Positions 57,901-64,000 of a DNA stretch of 64,000 bases are shown one piece after another; the stretch's first letter is position 1; every line of letters begins with the position of its first letter. The position numbers and the translations under genes are program-made. Origin of the DNA: Echinarachnius parma (taxonomy: Eukaryota > Echinodermata > Echinoidea > Clypeasteroida > Echinarachniidae); contig JBAMJV010008281.1 of assembly GCA_037951105.1 (NCBI GenBank), forward strand, positions 1 through 64,000, read 5' to 3'. The notes under the pieces were generated by a model. It did not search any database. It had not been told where the DNA came from and saw nothing but the letters and a program-made list of their open reading frames with translations.

Positions 57901-58979
57901 TCCAATGCCACTACTAATTCATACCTCTACCTAATGTCTAACTTTTATTTTGATGACAAAGCAATAGCCTGGTTAAGTATGCAAACAAAGTTTCAGAACA
58001 TTTATCCAATTCGTTACTGAGTAATTCTGCAAAATGTGCGCCGGCCGCCGTCACAGACATTACATTTTTTGGACATGACTTTTTGCATCGATATACATCT
58101 TTGCAAAAATCTGTGAGTTCTGAGACCCCACAAAGGTGATTTAGGTATTCAATTATAGACAAGGCAATGATGAATTGAATCCAAGTTGGATTTTGCGAAA
58201 CGGGCCAGGTATATATGTGATCTAGACAACAAAACATTGCGTCACAGACATTACATTTTCAGGGTCACGGACATTACAGTTTGTCCGGAGGATTTGATTA
58301 ATTAAAAAATATACTTTAGAGCACTCAAAAGACTGAAGTTTTAATCTGAAAAGGTACTTTGATTATCAGTCATCAAATTTGGTGCCTTAAATAATAAAAA
58401 TACCAGAAAATTTGGAAAATATAAGGATTTTCCTGAAATTTGCACAGGGTAGTCCCATGTGTGGAGTTTCATGTATGGTTTCCGTTTCTCCTATAAGGAG
58501 ACACCCGAGAATAACAAAAATCATGTGAACTGAAAGATATAATCATAGGATCATGTTGTATGGAAAAATAATCCAGAAAAAATCAATAGGATTTGAAATA
58601 GAGCGAATTGTTTTTTTGAGTTCATGTCCACTTTTTCTTGGAATTGCCCCTATGCAGAAACCAACATTTTGCTAACATAATTTATGGTCCTAAGAATACA
58701 AATTGACAAAATTTAGCATGTTTTATACTAAGTTACTCATTTGCATCAGTGTTCGAGAAGGGAAATCAATTACACTGATTTATTTTCATCATTTGAAGTT
58801 GTAATTTCAATCGATTTCAATCATTCTTTTCCCCCCCAAAAAATCCCCAATCCTAAGCTTACCTGAAAGAAGCAAGGTGATAATGCTGAGGTGAGGAGAC
58901 ATTTCCTCTGGTGCTTCAGACTGCGGACGTGCGTTGATAAGGAGGAGCACAGCCTGAAATTAATCTGCCTCATCGCCAT
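51489..58979 (-). CDS. COX10: COX10, protohaem IX farnesyltransferase (haem A synthesis), complete, six exons
   Basis: Mitochondrial inner-membrane UbiA-family prenyltransferase that adds a farnesyl chain to haem B to form haem O, the step before haem A in cytochrome c oxidase. Exons 5' to 3' on the minus strand: 58863-58979, 57130-57553, 56577-56701, 55830-55900, 54130-54362, 51489-51913. They join in one frame to 464 codons plus stop; human COX10 is 443 residues. Family motifs seen: CSANTINQFCEVPYDSQM across exons 3-4 (human NQFFEVPFDSNMNRTKNR), YTPMKRFSIGNTWVGAVVGA in exon 5, and AWQFPHFNALSWNLRGDYS in exon 6. All junctions are GT/AG. The gene is convergent with the dynein gene. Confidence 0.95.
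52403..53662. mobile_element. Fold-back element with 8-bp target duplication (hAT-like), COX10 intron 5
   Basis: Ends TAATGCTGTTA and TAACAGTATTA. The direct repeat GGTGGATT flanks both sides (52395-52402, 53663-53670). Subterminal CGGATCGGATCGGAT tracts; the interior arms are loosely self-complementary (AGCCACT..TTCAAAAAGTGGCT / GAGCCACTTTTTGAA). No transposase frame seen. Confidence 0.85.
54130..54362 (-). CDS. COX10: COX10 exon 5, central membrane region
   Basis: Encodes PLHAISFASVVGVSGIAILA then GLVNPLSAAIAASSWALYV, followed by the loop YTPMKRFSIGNTWVGAVVGA and LPPAIGWAA. These are conserved UbiA membrane helices and the second active-site loop. Two partial copies of the start of this exon lie upstream in the gene's direction (plus 54455-54503 and 54585-54677). 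Confidence 0.92.
54455..54677 (-). pseudogene. Two truncated copies of COX10 exon 5 head
   Basis: 54585-54677 copies PLHAISFASVVGVSGIAILA codons and the following Leu/Asn region next to a copied intron end. 54455-54503 is a shorter, older copy. Both lie on the 5' side of the real exon, as in the dynein gene. Confidence 0.9.
55102..55666. mobile_element. Fold-back MITE, TTAA-flanked, COX10 intron 4
   Basis: Ends TTAAAGGACAATGAAATCC and GGGTTTCATTGCCCTTTAA, close to 22971-23535 throughout. The TTAA ends suggest a piggyBac-type target. Confidence 0.9.
55830..55900 (-). CDS. COX10: COX10 exon 4, small exon completing the catalytic motif
   Basis: A 71-nt exon, too short to appear as a long open frame, found by looking for the missing family motif. 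It encodes FCEVPYDSQMARTRNRVLVR then GII and the first two bases of a Ser codon. Acceptor at 55901-55902 after a T-rich tract (minus strand); donor at 55828-55829. Human has FFEVPFDSNMNRTKNR, so Phe to Cys at the second residue is a difference. Confidence 0.9.
56026..56250 (-). pseudogene. Second, older copy of COX10 exon 3 tail, split by a MITE
   Basis: 56026-56069 and 56221-56250 resemble the two halves of the neighbouring copy (GCCGAGCC...ATCA and CCATACCATAGTACAAGGAA). The inverted-repeat element 56070-56220 lies between them. Confidence 0.6.
56070..56220. mobile_element. Short MITE, COX10 intron 3
   Basis: 151 bp with nearly perfect inverted ends GGGGCCCGTTTCATGAAAGG and the reverse complement, extending through GTCTTA..TTAAGACCGTCTTAA. 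Confidence 0.93.
56373..56478 (-). pseudogene. Truncated copy of COX10 exon 3 tail
   Basis: On the 3' side of the real exon. Copies the GMAPAVFDPTTCAL to SANTINQ codons with substitutions and a short insertion. Confidence 0.88.
56577..56701 (-). CDS. COX10: COX10 exon 3, first membrane segments
   Basis: Encodes LVVVSALAGYGMAPAVFDP then LMGLGTFMTSCSANTINQ: two hydrophobic helices ending in the first prenyl-diphosphate/Mg-binding motif of the family. The acceptor lies in a poly-C run (plus-strand poly-G 56704-56724). A degenerate copy of this exon lies downstream in the gene's direction (plus 56373-56478). Confidence 0.9.
57130..57553 (-). CDS. COX10: COX10 exon 2, variable linker region
   Basis: A 424-nt exon starting in phase 0 after AG and ending with GT at 57128-57129. 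The first two thirds is low-complexity: Gln/His/Lys, then Pro/Thr/Val (PRVPATTESPSETPTVVPRV), then acidic EEVEW. The end, LSDLPAIYMQLSKSRLTG, matches the conserved entry to the UbiA domain (human VSDLPGILARLSKIKLTA). The low-complexity part probably explains most of the extra length against human. Confidence 0.85.
57554..58862. other. COX10 intron 1 with four copies of a 14-bp motif
   Basis: TCACRGACATTACA occurs at 57864-57877, 58051-58064, 58242-58255 and 58265-58278, all in one orientation. Nothing else recognised in this intron. Confidence 0.7.
58863..58979 (-). CDS. COX10: COX10 exon 1, start codon and mitochondrial presequence
   Basis: ATG is at 58977-58979 (minus strand), followed by 39 codons rich in Arg, Ser and Leu with no acidic residues (MAMRQINFRLCSSLSTHVRS), as expected of a matrix-targeting presequence. 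A second in-frame ATG is two codons downstream. The donor is at 58861-58862. Just upstream on the minus strand is a pyrimidine-rich stretch ending in AG (about 58983-58984), so a 5' UTR intron is possible and the true first exon may be farther right. Confidence 0.8.
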
Positions 58980-59494
58980 TTTCTGTATTAAAGTAAAACA
59001 GTTCTCGTCAATTACCATCCAGCTGCATCTGTTACATACCAATGTTGACAAGGTTGAAGAACGTTGAAAATATAAATAAGTAATTTGTAATATACAATAT
59101 TATACACCAGCGCTAGCGGGTGGACTGTACCGTAGGCGTAGAGGCTACAAAACCCAGCCTGGAGCACACATAGCTACATTATATTACAATAGCGTTGTGC
59201 GGAGATGAACCCCTTCCACCTGCTGCACTATCCAACACAAAAATATTTCTGTTGGCTGATTCCACCCTCCATTTACCATCAAATGCCTGTTGTTTTGAAG
59301 ACCGCAAAATGTAGAAAAAAATTATTAATTCCTGTCCGTTTTCCGTAGCGATGCATCCTAAAACACAGCGTTCAACTATTGAACGCAGCAGTGTACGAAT
59401 GGTCAGTATGCTTATCTCCAGCTCATTAGCATAATATATATTTCGTGTAAATGGTCCAGCTGACAAATCTGGCAGTGGCAGCCCGTCTTTGAAC

Positions 59495-59824
59495 TGCTTC
59501 AATTTTGGAGATGTTCTTGTTTGTGTGCGGATTCCAAACAGAAGAGCAGTACTCTAAGTGTGGCCTGACAAGCGCGAAATAAGCTTGTTGACGGATCTTC
59601 TGAGATGTTTTCCGTAGGTTTCTGCTGACAAGGCCTAGCATCCGGTTGGCACGCGCCGTGATGTTGGTGATGTGGCCGTTCCAAGAAAGGGTGGACGTGA
59701 ACAGGAGACCTATGTACTGCAAGTCTTTGATTGTAGTCAGTGTGTGGTCCCCTAACATGTACACGTTGACGGTCGGGTTATTGCGGAGGGCAAATGAGAT
59801 GTGATGACATTTAAAGGGGACCAC
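59495..59824 (-). mobile_element. LINE (non-LTR) reverse-transcriptase C-terminal fragment
   Basis: An open frame encodes a typical LINE ORF2 tail: YIGLLFTSTLSWNGHI, RANRMLGLVSRNLR, YFALVRPHLEYCSSVWNPHT and EAVQRRAA.RFV. It is truncated on both sides; 3' of RFV the similarity ends. Clade (CR1/Jockey-like) not resolved. A relic upstream of COX10. Confidence 0.85.
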
Positions 59825-59886
59825 CAGGTAAAGAACAACACATAACTAGAAATTGCGCGCTCGGCGGGTCGCGCAGCCGAGCACAT

Positions 59887-61802
59887 GTATCCCCCGAACC
59901 AATTGCATTGCACTTTTGTGGGTTGTAATATTGTGAACTGAACAAGTTTGGTGGTGTACGTTGTTCTACTAGGCTGGCAGTAGCCTTTGGGCAAGGCCTC
60001 GCGCGCTGTTTGTCCTCCGAGCAGGGTCTGATTAATAGACAAGGCGATGTGCGCTTACAGCAGTGATCGCTGGACTGAGCCGCGTCAGCGGCGAGGCCTT
60101 TGCTAACTTGCGGAGCTCATTAATATTGGCATATGTAACAGGCTCTTACATTATGCAGCAGTTAAAAACAATTGCAGCCAATCGTCATTGTTTAGGGTTT
60201 TGAACAAGGTGTTATACTTGGATTTGTTTATCAATTATAGGGGGATCAGTATTCAAGTGTACTAGAGTCTCTAGAGAATCATATATCTCATTCAGTTTAA
60301 AAAACATTATTTTAATGTCAAGTAAGTTTTCAAATGACTCAAGTATTAATTAATTTGCTGTTTGATAATGGATTTATTGAAAATATTACTTCATTTTTTT
60401 TCTCATTCTAACAATCTATACCTATGCAAAGTAGATCCCCTGATCTTTCTTTTCATCCCTCAGCTGAGATATTTGCAATAATTGTGCATGGCCCTGGTAC
60501 TTTTTAGACATGTATTTCTGGATTTGATGTCTGAACCTAAATCTCTTACACACAACATGTGTAATGTGGAAATTCAGATAATTTGTTGTTGAAACATGAG
60601 CCCATTACCTCTGGGCTGTTCCCTACATCTTTATATCATGGTTACCATGGCAACCAGGACTCCGCCCCACACCAAAATCAATAGGCTTCATCCTCTTTCC
60701 TTAAGACACCTTCATACCAAATTAGAAAATGATCGGACAAGAACTCGGACCTGTAGAGCGTTCACAAGGTAATCTTAACTATTTCTTTATATCATGGTTA
60801 CCATGGCAACCAGGACTCCGCCCCACACCAAAATCTAAAGGCTTCATCCTCTTTCCTTAAGACACCTTCATACCAAATTAGAAAATGATCAGACAAGAAC
60901 TCGGACCTGTAGAGCGTTCACAAGGTAATATTAACTATTTATTTATATCATGGTTACCATGGCAACCAGGACCGCGCCCCACACCAAAATCAATAGGCTT
61001 CATCCTCTTTCCTTAATACACCTTCATACCAAATTAGAAAATGATCGGACAAGAACTCGGACCTGTAGAGCGTTCACAAGGTAATCTTAACTATTTCTTT
61101 ATATCATGGTTACCATGGCAATCAGGGCTCCGCCCCACACCAAAATCAATAGGCTTCATCCTCTTTCCTTAATACACCTTCATACCAAATTAGAAAATGA
61201 TCGGACAAGAACTCGGACCTGTAGAGCGTTCACAAGGTAATCTTAACTATTTCTTTATATCATGGTTACCATGGCAACCAGGACTCCGCCCCACACCAAA
61301 ATCAATAGGCTTCATCCTCTTTCCTTAATACACCTTCATACCAAATTAGAAAATGATCGGACAAGAACTCGGACCTGTAGAGCGTTCACAAGGTAATCTT
61401 AACTATTTCTTTATATCATGGTTACCATGGCAACCAGGACTCCGCCCCACACCAAAATCAATAGGCTTCATCCTCTTTCCTTAATACACCTTCATACCAA
61501 ATTAAAAAATGATCGGACAAGAACTCGGACCTGTAGAGCGTTCACAAGGTAATCTTAACTATTTCTTTATATCATGGTTACCATGGCAACCAGGACTCCG
61601 CCCCACACCAAAATCAATAGGCTTCATCCTCTTTCCTTAATACACCTTCATACCAAATTAGAAAATGATCGGACAAGAACTCGGACCTGTAGAGCGTTCA
61701 CAAGAAAATCTCTGCGGCGGACGCGGCGGACGCGGCGGACGCGGCGGCGGCGGCGCGACGAGGCCAAATCCATAGTATCCCCCGAAGTGGTTCGGGGGAT
61801 AC
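59887..61802. mobile_element. Helentron-like non-autonomous element with central tandem repeats
   Basis: Bounded by inverted GTATCCCCCGAACC (59887-59900) and GGTTCGGGGGATAC (61789-61802). Order: unique left part, seven 156-bp repeats, GGCGGAC-type microsatellite (about 61715-61758), then a 12-bp-stem hairpin at the right end (61775-61802). This is the architecture described for Helentron-associated/pearl-type elements of invertebrates; the superfamily call is an inference. Confidence 0.65.
60631..61704. repeat. Seven 156-bp tandem repeats, each with an X-box-like palindrome
   Basis: Unit starts at 60631, 60787, 60943, 61099, 61255, 61411 and 61567 are exactly 156 bp apart, with very few differences between units. 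Each unit has GTTACCATGGCAAC ten bases in (60641-60654 and every 156 bp); the fourth has AAT in place of AAC. Confidence 0.98.
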
Positions 61803-62154
61803 AATTATATGTTTTGGTACCGTTTTGTGATATCAAATAGATAACCCAACATTTTGCAAAGGGTTGTGTAATTCATAAACAAAGCAATTAATTACCACCA
61901 CTTACGGAACCACTATTATTTCCTGGTTCCGTACGGGCCAAACATTTGCGAGTGCGCCAATGCTATTCACGAGTACGTTTGGAGACAATAGAATCCCCGA
62001 CGATTCGTTCGCTCTGGACAAAGTAGTCTCGTACATGTAGACACGTGAACGTGTGCTTTAGAATGATGCGTTTTCCAATTATATATTTTTTTCTTCCTGG
62101 AAACATATTTTTGTGAACTTGTTGATGGAATGGACTACTAAAGATGTAACCTAT

Positions 62155-62229
62155 CCAGGCGCCGTGCGAAGTACGGCACCTGGCATACTGTAGTGTGTTT
62201 ACCATGGGTATAACACGGTAAACACACTA
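62155..62229. repeat. Two adjacent hairpins
   Basis: CCAGGCGCCGTGC..GTACGGCACCTGG (62155-62183) and TAGTGTGTTTACC..GGTAAACACACTA (about 62191-62229). Confidence 0.85.
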
Positions 62230-62336
62230 GTGACACTATTATAACTTTCTAATTCTATATCTGGGTTCATACTTACCATGCTTACGAAATATGAAATGCA
62301 TGGGCTTCAATATTGCAAATGGTGAAATGACTGAGG

Positions 62337-62754
62337 CTAAAAAGAAGGATAACTTACCTCAAATTGATGATTTATTACGGTAGTCCTTGTCATATTCCTT
62401 TGATCGCTGCAATGATGACCCCGAAAACTCGTCGGCAATTGGTACCGGTAAGGTCACTCAATTCCGCGCGTAATTAAGTGGTCGGTCGACTATGTACATA
62501 GCCACTATACTCACTGTACGTGCTGGTGCATGTATGCGCGATACACCAGCTGTACATGTACAGTGAGTAGGTAGTCTGGCTATGTATTGTGTAAGTCGAC
62601 CGACCACTTACGTGCGGAATTGAGTGACCTTACCGGATGAGTTTGCCGACGAGTTTTCGGGGTCATCATTGCAGCGATCAAAGGAATACGCACGAATACG
62701 ACAAGGACTATCGTAATAAATCATCAATTTGAGGTAAGTTATCCTTCTTTTTTA
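62337..62754. repeat. 418-bp near-perfect palindrome
   Basis: Arms of about 150 bp (GATAACTTACCTCAAATTGA ... its complement) read from 62337-62485 and 62604-62754 with only small indels. The centre is also partly self-complementary. Confidence 0.9.
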
Positions 62755-62992
62755 CCAAATTATATATGACGTACGCATACCTGTACTTATGTGTAAAATA
62801 CTTTGTATGTTATACATGGCGCCACACACTACGTGGTGCCATTGTTCTATACCGCTAGCGTCCGGTCGTAACCATTAACAACTCATTATCAACTGGGTCA
62901 AAGTGAATTCGCCAACACCCCTCGAACAATCAATTGCCCCGCCGAGCGAAAAAATAACGCACTACGGCAATGTGATTCTGTGTGCTATACAC

Positions 62993-63975
62993 TAAGCCTG
63001 GGTCGGAACAGACGGAATACCGGAATCCGTCCGATGTGTGCGTGTTCTGGTTTTGTTTTCTCCATTCCGGTATTCCGATGAAAATCGCGGAAAACCTCTT
63101 TTTCCTCAAAAATTCATATTTTGTAGTAGAAAACTATCAGAAGAAAACAAATGACAAAAAAGTACAAGAAAGACGATGTCGAATGAAACTTACAACGACA
63201 AGAAATCCGCTGCGTTTATTATGACAGCCGATCTAGCGCGCGGTGCGGCAAGTATACGGCATACGATCGACGTCGTAGACTACCCCGGCGCGCCCCGCAC
63301 AGTCATGCTTCAGCTGCTATCAGTCAGAGCAGCGCCGTACAAACGATTCTCAAACGTTGACATCCAGTCCGCCCTCTATCGGTACTAAACTAATGCTCCG
63401 ATACAGCCCGCCATATCACTCGTATACTTTGCGTGCAGGTTATGGGTCTCATTTCTTACGCGAGAGATCCATCCGCCGGGAATTGGGGAATTCCCCAGCG
63501 GATGGATTCTATCGTAAGAAAAAAGACCCGATAACCTGCACGCAAAGTATACAAGTGAAGTGTTAGTGTTGACTTATTCGTGTCGTTGTAGCTTCAGTTC
63601 ATGCAGGTCCGAGCGAGTTAGAAAATGTTAGAGATATAATCAGCGCATTTTTTTTTGTTGCTGTTTTTGCAGGTAATTGTTCTCGTATTTATTTTAAAAG
63701 CCATACAAACATGTAAGTAAAATAAGAGATAGTCTAGAATAGGTGCGATCGTAATAATCTTACATTTTCGTTCCTTTTCGGCAACTTGCAAGGTCAAGGC
63801 AGTTGAGTTGGCCTGTCTCGCATGCCTGCGCTGCCGAAACTATGGCAGACCTTCTAGTGCGTGTTCGTTCCGTATCATTCATTGGCAGTTGTTTTTTTTA
63901 TCGGAATACCGGATTCCGACCGGCACAATACTGGCGGATTCCGGAACAAAAAAATTCCGACATGACTCAGGCTTA
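62993..63975. mobile_element. Fold-back element with 8-bp target duplication (hAT-like)
   Basis: Ends TAAGCCTGGGTC and CAGGCTTA. CTATACAC flanks both sides (62985-62992, 63976-63983). CGGAATACCGGAATCCG-type tracts lie just inside both ends, and a 131-bp inner hairpin lies at 63422-63552. It shares interior sequence with 52403-53662. Confidence 0.88.
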
Positions 63976-64000
63976 CTATACACAAACGGTATAAGTGGCC

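Noticed and set aside
60631-61704. CRISPR-like array of regular repeats
   Set aside because: The 156-bp units are contiguous with no distinct spacers, in an animal genome.
61574-61840. Arg-rich open frame
   Set aside because: Crosses the last satellite unit, GC-rich microsatellite and terminal hairpin of a mobile element; no family resemblance.

Overview
The window is nuclear DNA from an animal with intron-rich genes, small GC-rich exons in AT-rich introns, many short inverted-repeat transposons and long GAT/ATC microsatellites. Nothing in it is prokaryotic. The gene content and repeats suggest a marine invertebrate, perhaps a non-vertebrate deuterostome (echinoderm, hemichordate or amphioxus). 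This assignment is an inference; no species-specific marker was recognised.

Layout. (1) Positions 2239-46014, + strand: 57 consecutive exons, reconstructed here with intact frame and canonical GT/AG junctions, encode about 3851 residues of an axonemal outer-arm beta-type dynein heavy chain (DNAH9/DNAH11/DNAH17 group). The 5' part of the gene, about 600 residues, lies left of the window. The six AAA modules, the stalk with its microtubule-binding tip and the C-terminal domain are all present, and the stop is at 46012-46014. (2) Positions 46015-51488: the dynein 3' UTR (candidate poly(A) signal near 47320) and AT-rich intergenic DNA. (3) Positions 51489-58979, - strand: a complete six-exon COX10 gene (haem A farnesyltransferase, 464 residues), convergent with the dynein. 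Human DNAH9 and COX10 also share chromosome band 17p12, so the linkage may be ancient. (4) Positions 59000-64000: mobile-element DNA. It holds a LINE reverse-transcriptase fragment, a Helentron-like element carrying seven 156-bp repeats, each with an RFX X-box-like palindrome (one mutated), a 418-bp palindrome, and a fold-back element with 8-bp target duplication.

The most unusual feature is a large set of truncated exon copies inside the introns. About half of the dynein exons, and several COX10 exons, have one or more partial, decayed copies within roughly 120-220 bp. Copies upstream of the real exon generally keep the 3' splice site and exon head but lack a donor. Copies downstream generally keep the exon tail and donor but lack an acceptor. 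This fits repeated small tandem duplications with one break inside an exon, tolerated because splicing ignores half-exons. Some copies form ladders that decay with distance, and two were later split by transposon insertion.

The two genes have no known shared pathway beyond supplying ciliated, energy-demanding cells: the dynein drives ciliary and flagellar beating, and COX10 makes the haem A precursor needed by mitochondrial cytochrome c oxidase.
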